This document shows, piece by piece, positions 1 to 9,400 of a stretch of 17,819 nucleotides of DNA. The notes under the pieces were generated by a model, which searched no databases, was not told where the DNA came from, and was given only the letters and a program-made list of their open reading frames with translations. This DNA comes from an uncultured Streptococcus sp. GTDB lineage: Bacteria > Bacillota > Bacilli > Lactobacillales > Streptococcaceae. Location of the stretch: contig CAJZGT010000011.1 of NCBI GenBank assembly GCA_916048145.1, forward strand, positions 1 to 17,819, read 5' to 3'. The translations under genes and the position numbers were made by a program. Each line of letters starts with the position of its first letter. Position 1 is the first letter of the stretch.

Positions 1-115
1 AATAGGTTGGTATAAAGCCTTCTGTAATAATATTGAGAAGGTGTAGAAAGTAAGGCTTTAGAATATTTGTAGTCAAAAATACAATGTTGCTATTCCTTGC
101 GCTAGGGAGAGATTT
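1..115 (+). promoter_or_regulatory. leader of the ABC operon with nested, mutually exclusive inverted repeats
   Basis: No gene is visible here. TAAAGCCTT (13-21) is perfectly complementary to AAGGCTTTA (52-60). The overlapping CCTTCT (18-23) is perfectly complementary to AGAAGG (36-41). The two hairpins share bases 18-21, so they cannot form together. A weak promoter-like pair, TTGTAG (67-72) and TATTCC (91-96) preceded by TGC, lies downstream of them. AGGGAGA (104-110) is the ribosome binding site for the ATPase gene. The inverted repeats could be a small repeat element, the terminator of an upstream gene, or an attenuator. The sequence does not decide between these. Confidence 0.35.
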
Positions 116-1108
116 ATGGCAATGATAGAAGTGGAACATCTTCAGAAAAATTTTGTGAAGACTGTTAAGGAACCGGGATTGAAGGGGGCGTTTCGCTCCT
201 TTATTCATCCTGAAAAGCAGACCTTTGAAGCGGTCAAGGATTTGACCTTTGAGGTACCTAAGGGGCAGATTTTAGGCTTCATTGGGGCAAATGGTGCTGG
301 AAAGTCAACCACCATTAAAATGCTGACTGGGATTTTAAAGCCGACATCTGGTTTTTGTCGGATTAACGGCAAGATTCCTCAGGACAATCGCCAAGACTAT
401 GTCAAAGATATTGGAGTTGTTTTTGGACAACGCACCCAGCTATGGTGGGATTTGGCGCTACAAGAGACCTACACGGTCTTGAAAGAGATTTACGATGTGC
501 CAGATTCGCTCTTCCATAAGCGCATGGATTTTTTGAATGAAGTCTTGGATTTGAAGGACTTTATCAAGGATCCCGTGCGGACTCTTTCACTGGGACAACG
601 GATGCGGGCGGATATTGCAGCTTCCTTGCTCCACAATCCCAAGGTACTCTTTTTAGATGAGCCGACCATTGGATTGGACGTGTCGGTTAAGGATAATATT
701 CGTCGAGCTATTACCCAAATCAATCAAGAGGAAGAAACAACCATTCTCTTGACCACTCATGACTTGAGTGATATTGAGCAACTCTGTGATCGGATTTTTA
801 TGATTGACAAGGGGCAGGAGATTTTTGATGGAACGGTGAGCCAACTCAAGGAGAACTTTGGTAAGATAAAGACTCTATCCTTTGAACTGCTACCAGGTCA
901 AAGTCATCTCGTCTCTCACTATGAAGGCTTTTCGGATATGAGCATTGATAGACAAGGAAATAGCCTCAACATTGAATTTGATAGTTCACGCTACCAGTCA
1001 GCCGATATTATCAAGCAAACCCTGTCTGATTTTGAAATCCGCGATTTGAAGATGGTGGATACGGATATTGAGGATATTATCCGTCGCTTCTACCGAAAGG
1101 AGCTCTAA
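116..1108 (+). CDS. ABC transporter ATP-binding protein (ABC-2 / viologen-exporter type)
   Basis: This is the cytoplasmic ATPase of an ABC exporter, energising the two permeases encoded directly downstream. In the 330-residue product the Walker A motif GANGAGKST is at 57-65, the Q-loop glutamine at 105, the signature LSLGQ at 157-161, Walker B VLFLDEP at 177-183 and the H-loop His at 215. The roughly 100-residue C-terminal extension after the nucleotide-binding domain is usual for the COG4586 type. The start at 116 has AGGGAGA 5 nt upstream; a second ATG at 122 is possible. The gene ends one base before the next start, so translational coupling is likely. Homologues flank prtA in pneumococci as an uncharacterised exporter. 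The substrate cannot be read from the sequence. Confidence 0.93.
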   Translation: MAMIEVEHLQKNFVKTVKEPGLKGAFRSFIHPEKQTFEAVKDLTFEVPKGQILGFIGANGAGKSTTIKMLTGILKPTSGFCRINGKIPQDNRQDYVKDIGVVFGQRTQLWWDLALQETYTVLKEIYDVPDSLFHKRMDFLNEVLDLKDFIKDPVRTLSLGQRMRADIAASLLHNPKVLFLDEPTIGLDVSVKDNIRRAITQINQEEETTILLTTHDLSDIEQLCDRIFMIDKGQEIFDGTVSQLKENFGKIKTLSFELLPGQSHLVSHYEGFSDMSIDRQGNSLNIEFDSSRYQSADIIKQTLSDFEIRDLKMVDTDIEDIIRRFYRKEL

Positions 1109-1109
1109 G

Positions 1110-1928
1110 ATGGTCAAATTGTGGAGACGTTATAAACCCTTTATCAATGCAGGTGTTCAGGAATTGATTACCTATCGAGTCAACTTTATTCTCTATCGGA
1201 TAGGCGATGTCATGGGGGCTTTTGTGGCCTTTTATCTCTGGAAGGCTGTCTTTGATTCCTCACAAGAGTCTTTGATTCAGGGCTTCAGTATGGCAGATAT
1301 CACCCTCTATATCATCATGAGTTTTGTGACCAATCTGTTGACTGGGTCAGATTCGTCCTTTATGATTGGGGAAGAGGTTAAGGATGGTTCCATTATCATG
1401 CGATTGTTGAGACCAGTGCATTTTGCAGCCTCCTATCTTTTCACTGAGCTTGGTTCCAAGTGGTTGATTTTTATCAGCGTTGGTCTTCCATTTTTAAGTG
1501 TCATTGTTTTGATGAAAATCTTATCTGGGCAAGGGATTGTAGAAGTACTGGGATTAACTGTCCTTTATCTTTTTAGCTTAACGCTGGCCTATCTGATTAA
1601 CTTTTTCTTTAATATCTGTTTTGGATTTTCTGCCTTTGTGTTTAAAAATCTTTGGGGTTCCAATCTCCTAAAGACTTCCTTGGTGGCCTTTATGTCTGGA
1701 AGTTTGATTCCCTTGGCTTTCTTTCCAAAGCTTGTTTCAGATATTCTGTCCTTCCTGCCTTTTTCATCCTTGATTTACACTCCGGTCATGATTATCGTTG
1801 GGAAATATGATGCTAATCAGATTCTTCAGGCGCTTTTGCTCCAGTTTTTCTGGCTCTTAGTGATGGTGGGCTTGTCTCAGTTGATTTGGAAACGAGTCCA
1901 GTCCTTTATTACCATTCAGGGAGGTTAG
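1110..1928 (+). CDS. ABC-2 family permease (first subunit)
   Basis: Integral membrane subunit of the same exporter, 272 residues. I place the start at ATG 1110 because AAAGGAG (1096-1102) lies 7 nt upstream. The longer reading from 1068 would overlap the ATPase gene and has no ribosome binding site. About six hydrophobic segments are visible, near residues 23-45, 63-80, 113-135, 143-165, 172-200 and 233-252. A polar stretch EVKDGSIIMRLLRPVHF after the second segment is the kind of G-x-x-x-x-L-x-RP motif shared by ABC-2 permeases of the COG4587/COG3694 pair, and the next gene has a matching one. It is second in a tight operon, 1 nt after the ATPase and 1 nt before the second permease. Together they would form a heterodimeric channel. 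The substrate is unknown. Confidence 0.88.
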   Translation: MVKLWRRYKPFINAGVQELITYRVNFILYRIGDVMGAFVAFYLWKAVFDSSQESLIQGFSMADITLYIIMSFVTNLLTGSDSSFMIGEEVKDGSIIMRLLRPVHFAASYLFTELGSKWLIFISVGLPFLSVIVLMKILSGQGIVEVLGLTVLYLFSLTLAYLINFFFNICFGFSAFVFKNLWGSNLLKTSLVAFMSGSLIPLAFFPKLVSDILSFLPFSSLIYTPVMIIVGKYDANQILQALLLQFFWLLVMVGLSQLIWKRVQSFITIQGG

Positions 1929-1929
1929 T

Positions 1930-2715
1930 ATGAAAAAATATCAACGTATGCATCTGATTTTTATCAGACAATACATCAAACAAATCATGGAGTATAAGGT
2001 TGATTTTGTGGTGGGGGTTTTAGGAGTCTTTCTGACTCAAGGTTTGAACCTCTTGTTTCTTAATGTCATCTTTCAACATATTCCATCCCTAGAAGGTTGG
2101 ACTTTTCAAGAAATTGCCTTTATATATGGTTTTTCCTTGATTCCCAAAGGATTGGACCATCTCTTTTTTGACAATCTCTGGGCTCTAGGGCAGCGTTTGG
2201 TGCGAAAAGGAGAATTTGATAAGTATCTGACTCGTCCTATCAATCCCCTCTTTCATATTTTGGTAGAGACCTTTCAGATTGATGCTTTTGGCGAACTCTT
2301 AGTCGGTGGTATTCTGCTAGGAACAACAGTAACTAGCATTGCCTGGAGCTTTCCAAAATTTTTACTTTTCCTACTCTGCATACCATTTGCGACCTTGATT
2401 TATACTTCCTTGAAGATAGCGACAGCCAGTATCGCTTTTTGGACCAAGCAGTCAGGCGCCATGATCTACATTTTTTATATGTTCAATGATTTTGCTAAGT
2501 ATCCGATTTCGATTTATAATTCATTTCTTCGTTGGTTGATTAGCTTTATCGTGCCTTTCGCCTTTACGGCCTACTATCCTGCCAGCTATTTCTTGCAGGA
2601 CAAGGATGTCTTCTTTAACATAGGAGGTTTGATGTTGATTTCCCTTGTTTTCTTTGTCATTTCCCTTAAACTTTGGGATAGGGGCTTAGATGCCTACGAA
2701 AGTGCAGGTTCGTAA
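1930..2715 (+). CDS. ABC-2 family permease (second subunit)
   Basis: Second membrane subunit, 261 residues, starting at ATG 1930 with GGGAGG-type Shine-Dalgarno bases (1919-1925) that overlap the end of the preceding gene. Hydrophobic segments lie near residues 25-45, 55-75, 115-135, 140-165, 175-200 and 225-247. The polar stretch VRKGEFDKYLTRPINPLF parallels the RLLRPVHF motif of the first permease, as expected for two related half-channels. It is the last gene of the operon and a terminator follows within 15 nt. In known systems of this architecture (ATPase, COG4587-type, COG3694-type) the partners export small cationic or hydrophobic compounds. Here that is only an inference from family. 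Confidence 0.88.
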   Translation: MKKYQRMHLIFIRQYIKQIMEYKVDFVVGVLGVFLTQGLNLLFLNVIFQHIPSLEGWTFQEIAFIYGFSLIPKGLDHLFFDNLWALGQRLVRKGEFDKYLTRPINPLFHILVETFQIDAFGELLVGGILLGTTVTSIAWSFPKFLLFLLCIPFATLIYTSLKIATASIAFWTKQSGAMIYIFYMFNDFAKYPISIYNSFLRWLISFIVPFAFTAYYPASYFLQDKDVFFNIGGLMLISLVFFVISLKLWDRGLDAYESAGS

Positions 2716-2728
2716 ATAATAGAATATT

Positions 2729-2755
2729 AAAGCCTTGTCTCAGGACAGGCTTTTT
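2729..2755 (+). terminator. rho-independent terminator of the ABC operon
   Basis: AAAGCCTTGTC, a TCAG loop, then GACAGGCTTT followed by Ts. The stem pairs throughout except for one bulged T in the left arm. It starts 14 nt after the last permease gene. Confidence 0.85.
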
Positions 2756-2775
2756 CTGATAGAGATGAAAATTTC

Positions 2776-2803
2776 TTGACACCTATTCTTAGAGATCTAT
2801 ACT
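2776..2803 (+). promoter_or_regulatory. strong sigma-70-type promoter without an obvious gene
   Basis: TTGACA (2776-2781), a 16-nt spacer, then TATACT (2798-2803). This is a perfect -35 and a 5-of-6 -10. Transcription would start near 2810 and run straight into the BOX element and the degraded repeat. No open frame of useful length follows before prtA at 3454, which has its own promoter. It may be the relic of a lost gene's promoter or drive an untranslated RNA. Confidence 0.55.
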
Positions 2804-2828
2804 GTAAGTGTAATCACCGATTTAGCTT

Positions 2829-2981
2829 ATACTCTTCGAAAATCTCTTCAAACCACGTCAGATTCGCCTTGCCGTATATATGTTACTGACTTCGTCAGTT
2901 CTATCTACAACCTAAAAGCAATGCTTTTAGCAACCTGCGGCTAGCTTCCTAGTTTGTTCTTTGATTTTCATTGAGTATTAG
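2829..2981 (+). repeat. BOX element, boxA-boxB-boxC
   Basis: This is a non-coding dispersed repeat typical of S. pneumoniae and S. mitis. BoxA (2829-2886) begins ATACTCTTCGAAAATC and contains the CGCCTTGCCGTA core targeted by BOX-PCR typing. A single boxB (2887-2931) starts TGACTTCGTCAG and contains the small stem AAAAGCAATGCTTTT. BoxC (2932-2981) starts AACCTGCGGCTAGC and ends GAGTAT, the inverse of the ATACTC at the left end. The modules have the usual lengths and order, so this copy looks complete. BOX units fold into RNA stem-loops and are thought to be mobilised in trans. No target duplication is evident by eye. Confidence 0.88.
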
Positions 2982-3014
2982 TTGCTAGAGCAAAGCACTC
3001 GTAAAGTCTAGGTC

Positions 3015-3186
3015 ACAGGTGAACATATGACTGAGGATTTGAAAAAAATTTTTGATATGTAGAAAATAGCCGTTAAGCCTAGTTCTTATCGGTTTTTTAT
3101 GTTGTTACATAACATTGTTATTGCATCAATTATGTCTGTCTTTGTGATTCTGGTAGTGCTTCAACTTGATTACTACCATTTTTGAT
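3015..3186 (+). repeat. imperfect direct repeat upstream of prtA (copy A)
   Basis: This stretch matches 9959-10112, on the far side of prtA, in the same orientation. Shared landmarks in order are: ATGACTGA(G/A)GA(T/G)TTG (3027 / 9971), a GATATGTA motif, (A)AATAGCCG versus (A)AACAGCCG, and about 60 bases from ATTG(T/C)TATTGCATCAATTAT onward. In that last part I count roughly 50 identical positions by eye, with one base missing in copy A. The inverted repeat that acts as terminator in copy B is degraded in copy A. Copy A is clearly the decayed one. Confidence 0.75.
3113..3186 (-). pseudogene. remnant of the 3' end of an Xre-family regulator gene
   Basis: Read on the minus strand, this gives NQVEALPESQ, then after a one-base frameshift DIIDAITM. 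The intact regulator encoded at 10022-10360 ends NQLEQLPEPQ-KTDIIDAIAI. The match is at both DNA and protein level and stops near 3186, so only about the last 30 codons survive. No HTH-coding part is present upstream of it. It cannot encode a working regulator. Confidence 0.75.
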
Positions 3187-3259
3187 GGTGTGAATGTGCT
3201 GATAATGTATTTCAGTTAAGTACGAAATTTTTATATCATTTTTAACACACCTTAAAAAT

Positions 3260-3281
3260 AAAATTAACTGATGTTAATTTT
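3260..3281 (+). promoter_or_regulatory. inverted-repeat operator of prtA, probable PsaR site
   Basis: AAAATTAAC (3260-3268), TGAT, GTTAATTTT (3273-3281) is a perfect 9-bp inverted repeat with a 4-nt centre. It ends 2 nt before the prtA -35 box. Established knowledge: in pneumococcus prtA belongs to the regulon of PsaR, a DtxR-family Mn-dependent repressor, and the reported PsaR operator has the same AAAATTAA...TTAATTTT half-sites, as I recall it. The assignment rests on that match plus position. Repression by manganese is the predicted effect. Confidence 0.7.
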
Positions 3282-3283
3282 TC

Positions 3284-3312
3284 TTGACTTAAATTTTTTT
3301 AATTGATATACT
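3284..3312 (+). promoter_or_regulatory. prtA: prtA promoter with extended -10
   Basis: TTGACT (3284-3289), a 17-nt spacer, then TATACT (3307-3312) preceded by TGA, that is, an extended -10 (TGN). Transcription would start near 3319 and leave a leader of about 135 nt. The adjoining inverted repeat ends 2 nt upstream of the -35, so a bound repressor would block polymerase. Confidence 0.75.
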
Positions 3313-3453
3313 ATTTTTCAGAGAGCTAACAATTATATATAAATGTACTACTCTATTTCCTAGATAATACTTAGTAAAACTTTTTATAACAAAGGCTAGC
3401 AAAGTTAAAGTTTTCTATCTATTGGAAATTAAATAAATATGTAAGGAATTAAA

Positions 3454-6400
3454 ATGAAAAAAAGTACAGTATTGTCATTAACCACAGCTGCAGTTATTTT
3501 AGCAGCATATGTCCCTAATGAGGTAGTTTTAGCAGACACATCTAGCTCTGAAGATGCTTTAAATATCTCTGATAAAGAAAAAGTAGTAGTAGGTAAACAA
3601 AAAGAAAACAAAGAAAAACATGAAGATATTCATAATGCTGTAGAAACTTCAAAGGATACTGAAGAGAAGAAAACAACAGTTATTGAGGAAAAAGAAGTTG
3701 TTAGTAAAGAATCTGTGATAGGCAATAAAACTAACAATGAAAAAACAACAATCAAAAAAGAAGATTCCAATCAATACAAAGGAGATAATGCAGACTCGTC
3801 TGCAAGTAAAGATACAGAAAATCCTCAAAAAGAAGATAAACTTGTCTATATTGCTGAATTTAAAGATAAAGAATCTGGAGAAAAAGCAATCAAGGAACTA
3901 TCAAATCTTAAGAATACAAAAGTTTTATATACTTATGATAGAATTTTTAATGGTAGCGCTATTGAAACAACCAAAGATACTCTGGACAAAATTAAACTAA
4001 TAGAAGGTATTTCATCGGTTGAAAGGTCACAAAAAGTCCAACCTATGATGAATCATGCTAGAAAAGAAATTGGAGTTGAAGAGGCAATCGATTACCTAAA
4101 ATCTATCAATGCACCATTTGGGAAAAACTTTGATGGCAGAGGTATGGTTATTTCAAATATCGATACGGGGACAGATTATAGGCATAAGGCTATGAGAATC
4201 GATGATGATGCCAAAAGCTCAATGAAATTTAAAAAAGAAGACTTAAAAGGTACTGATAAAAATTTCTGGTTGAGTGATAAAATTCCTCATGCTTTCAATT
4301 ATTATAATGGTGGTAAAATCACTGTAGAAAAAGCTGATGATGGAAGCGATTATTTTGATCCACATGGGATGCATATTGCTGGGATTCTTGCAGGAAATGA
4401 TACTGAAAAAGATATTAAAAACTTTAACGGAATAGATGGAATTGCGCCTAATGCACAAATTTTTTCTTATAAAATGTACTCTGACGCTGGATCTGGATTC
4501 GCAGGGGATGAAACAATGTTTCATGCTATTGAAGATTCAATCAAACACAATGTCGATGTTGTTTCGGTATCATCTGGCTTTACAGGAACAGGTCTTGTAG
4601 GTGAGAAATATTGGCAAGCTATTAGAGCGTTAAGAAAAGCAGGCATTCCAATGGTTGTAGCTACGGGTAACTATGCGACTTCTGCTTCAAGTTCTTCATG
4701 GGATTTAGTGGCAAATAATAATCTGAAAATGACAGACACTGGAAATGTAACACGAACTGCAGCACATGAAGATGCGATAGCCGTTGCTTCTGCTAAAAAT
4801 CAGACAGTTGAGTTTGATAAAGTTAAGATTGGAGGAGAAAGTTTTAAATACAGAAATATAGGGGCCTTTTTCGATAAGAATAAAATCATAACAAACGAAG
4901 ATGGTTCAAAAGCTCCTAGTAAATTGAAATTTGTATATATAGGCAAAGGTCAAGACCAAGATTTGATAGGTTTGGATCTTAAGGGCAAAATTGCAGTAAT
5001 GGATAGAATTTATACAAAGGATTTAAAAAATGCTTTTAAACGAGCAACGGATAAGGGCGCACGTGCCATTATGGTTGTAAATACTGTAAATTACTACAAT
5101 AGAGATAATTGGACAGAGCTCCCAGCTATGGGATATGAGGAGGATGAAGGAACGACTAGTCAAGTTTTCTCAATTTCAGGAGATGATGGTGTAAAGCTAT
5201 GGAACATGATTAACCCTGATAAAAAAACTAAAGTCAAAAGAAATAATAAAGAAGATTTTAAAGATAAATTGGAGCAATACTATCCAATTGATATGGCAAG
5301 CTATAATTCTAATAAACCGAATGTAGGTGATGAAAAAGAAATTGACTTTAAGTTTGCACCTGACACCGACAAAGAACTGTATAAAGAAGACATTATAGTC
5401 CCAGCAGGATCCACATCTTGGGGACCGAGAACAGATTTACTTTTAAAACCTGATGTCTCAGCACCAGGTAAAAATATTAAATCCACTCTCAATGTCATTA
5501 ATGGGAAATCAACTTATGGTTATATGTCAGGGACTAGTATGGCAACTCCAATCGTGGCAGCTTCTACTGTTTTGATTAGACCAAAGTTAAAGGAAATGCT
5601 TGAAAGACCTGTATTGAAAAATCTTAAGGGAGATGACAAAATAGACCTTACAAGTCTTACAAAAATAGCCCTACAAAATACTGCACGCCCTATGATGGAT
5701 GCAACTTCTTGGAAAGAAAAAAGTCAATACTTTGCATCACCTAGACAACAGGGGGCAGGGCTAATTAATGTTGCCAATGCTTTGAGAAATGAAGTCTTAG
5801 CGACTTTTAAAAATACGGATTCTAAAGGGTTGGTAAACTCTTATGGTTCTATTTCTCTTAAAGAAATAAAAGGAGATAAAAAATACTTTACAATTAAGCT
5901 TCACAATACATCAAACAGACCTTTAACCTTTAAAGTTTCAGCATCAACTGTAACTACAGATGCTCTAACTGATAGGCTAAAACTCGATGAAACATACAAA
6001 GATGAAAAATCTCCGGACGGGAAGCAAATTGTTCCAGAAATTCACCCAGAAAAAGTCAAAGGAGCAAATATCACATTTGAGCATGATACTTTCACTATAG
6101 GCCCAAATTCCAGCTTTGATTTAAATGCGGTTATAAATGTTGGAGAGGCTAAAAACAAAAATAAATTTGTAGAATCATTTATTCATTTTGAGTCAGTGGA
6201 AGAAATGGAAGCTCTAAACTCCAATGGGAAGAAAACAAATTTCCAACCTTCTTTGTCGATGCCTCTAATGGGATTTGCTGGGAATTGGAACCACGAACCA
6301 ATCCTTGATAAATGGGCCTGGGAAGAAGGTTCAAAATCAAAAACAATGGAAGGTTATGATGATGATGGCAAACCGAAAATTCCAGGAACCTTAAATAAGG

Positions 6401-9400
6401 GGATTGGTGGAGAACATGGTATAGATAAATTTAATCCAGCAGGAGTTATACAAAATAGAAAAGATAAAAATATAACATCCCTAGATCAAAATCCAGAATT
6501 ATTTGCTTTCAATAACGAAGGGATTAACGCACCATCATCAAGTGGTTCTAAGATTGCTAAAATTTATCCTTTAGATTCAAATGGAAATCCTCAAGATGCT
6601 CAACTTGAGAGAGGATTAACACCTTCTCCACTTGTATTAAGAAGTGCAGAAGAAGGATTGATTTCAATAGTAAATACAAATAAAGAGGGAGAAAATCAAA
6701 TTGACTTAAAAGTCATTTCGAGAGAACACTTTATTAAAGGAATTTTAAACTCTAAAAGAAATGATGCAAAGGGAATTAAATCTTCTAAGCTAAAAGTTTG
6801 GGGTGACTTGAAATGGGATGGACTCATTTATAACCCTAGAGGTAGAGAAGAAAATGCACCAGAAAGCAAGGATACCAAAGATCCTGCTACTAAGATAAGA
6901 GGTCAATTTGAGCCAATTGCAGAAGGTCAATATTTCTATAAATTTAAATATAGATTAACCAAGGATTACCCATGGCAGGTTTCCTATATTCCTGTAAAAA
7001 TTGATAACACAGCACCTAAGATTGTTTCTGTTGATTTTTCGAATCCTGAAAAAATTAAGCTGATCACAAAGGATACTTATCACAAGGTAAAAGAGCAATA
7101 CAAGAATGAAACTTTATTTGCGAGAGATCAGAAAGAACATCCTGAAAAATTTGACGAGATTGCCAACGAAGTTTGGTATGCTGGAGCTGCTCTTGTTAAT
7201 GAAGATGGAGAGGTTGAGAAAAATCTTGAAGTAACTTATGCAGGTGAGGGTCAAGGAAGAAATAGGAAACTTGACAAAGACGGAAATACCATTTATGAAA
7301 TTAATGGTGCAGGAGATTTAAGAGGAAAAATCATTGAAGTCATTGCATTAGATGGTTCTAGCAATTTCACAAAGATTCATAGAATTAAATTTGCTGATCA
7401 TGCTGATGAAAAGGGGATGATTTCCTATTATCTAGTAGATCCTGATCAAGATTCATCTAAATACCAAAAGCTTGGCGAGATTTCCGAATCTAAATTTAAA
7501 AATTTAGAAAATAGAAAAGAGGATAGTCTTAAAAAAGATACAACTGAAGTAGAAAATCATCAAGAAAATGAAGAGGCTACCGAAGAAAAATCTAGCTTTA
7601 CTATCAATAAAGCCATTTCAACAATTAGAGATTTTGAAAGCAAAGACTTAAAGAAACTCATTAAAAAGAAATTTAGAGAAGTTGATGACTTTACAAGTGA
7701 AACTGGTAAGAGAATAGAGGAATACGATTATAAATACGATGATAAGGGAAATATCATTGCTTATGACGATGGTAGTGCCTTACAATATGAAACTGAAAAA
7801 CTTGACGAAATCAAATCAAAAATTTATGGTGTTCTAAGCCCGTCTAAAGATGGACACTTTGAAATTCTTGGAAAGATAAGTAATGTTTCTAAAAATGCCA
7901 AGGTATATTATGGCAATAAATATAAATCGATAGAAATCAAAACGACCAAGTATGATTCCCACTCAAAAACGATGACATTTGATTTATACGCTAATATTAA
8001 TGATATTGTGGATGGATTAGCTTTTGCAGGAGATATGAGATTCTTTGTTAAAGATGATGATCAGATAAAAGCTGAAACTAAAATTAGAATGCCTGAAAAA
8101 AATAAGGAAACTAAAGCAGAATATCCCTATGCATCAAGTTATGGGAATGTAATAGAATTAGGAGAAGGAGATCTTTCAAAAAACAAACCAACCAATTTAA
8201 CGGACATGGAATCTGGTAAAATCTATTCTGATTCAGAAAAACAACAATATCTATTAAAGGATAACATCATTCTAAGAAAAGGCTATGCACTAAAAGTGAC
8301 TACCTATAATCCTGGAAAAACGGATATGTTAGAAGGGAATGGAGTCTATAGCCAGGAAGATATAGCAAAAATACAAAAGGCCAATCCTAATCTAAGAGTC
8401 TTATCAGAAAAAATAATTTATGCTGATAGTAGAAATGTTGAAGATGGAAGAAGTACTCAATCAGTATTAATGTCGGCTTTGGACGGCTTTAACATTGTAA
8501 GATATCAAGTGTTTACATTTAAAATGAATGATAAAGGGGAAGCAATCGATAAAGATGGCAATCTTGTGACAGATTCTTCTAAACTGGTATTATTTGGTAA
8601 GGATAGTAAAGAGTACACAGGAGAGGATAAGTCCAATGTAGAAGCTATAAAAGAAGATGGCTCTACGTTATTTATTGATGCAAAACCAGTAAATCTTTCA
8701 ATGGACAAGAACTACTTTAATCCATCTAAATCTAATAAAATTTATGTACGAAATCCAGAATTTTATTTAAGAGGTAAGATTTCTGATAAGGGTGGTTTTA
8801 ACTGGGAGTTGAGAGTTAATGAATCGGTTGTAGATAATTATTTAATCTACGGAGATTTACACATTGATAACACTAGAGATTTTAACATTAAGCTTAATGT
8901 TAAAGACGGTGACATCATGGACTGGGGAATGAAAGACTATAAAGCAAACGGATTTCCAGATAAGGTAACAGATATGGATGGAAATGTTTATCTTCAAACT
9001 GGCTATAGCGATTTGAATGCGAAAGCGGTTGGAGTACACTATCAATTTTTATATGATAATGTTAAACCAGAAGTAAACATTGATCCAAAAGGAAATACTA
9101 GTATCGAATATGCTAAGGGAAAATCTGTAGTCTTTAATATCAATGATAAAAGAAATAATGGATTCGATGGTGAGATTCAAGAACAACATATTTATGTAAA
9201 TGGAAAAGAATACAAATCATTTGATGATATTAAACAAATAGCAGATAAGACACTAAACATTAAGATTGTTGTAAAAGATTTTGCAAGAAATACAACCGTA
9301 AAAGAATTCATTTTAAACAAAGATACGGGAGAGGTAAGTGAACTAAAACCTCATACGGTAACTGTGACCATTCAAAATGGAAAAGAAATGAGTTCAACGA

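Noticed and set aside
2829..2981. RUP element as an alternative name for the repeat
   Set aside because: The CGCCTTGCCGTA core, the 58/45/50-nt modules and the ATACTC...GAGTAT ends match BOX A-B-C.
3737..4000. Second-frame plus-strand 87-residue frame inside prtA
   Set aside because: Lys-rich out-of-frame reading of the charged pro-region, with no Shine-Dalgarno site.
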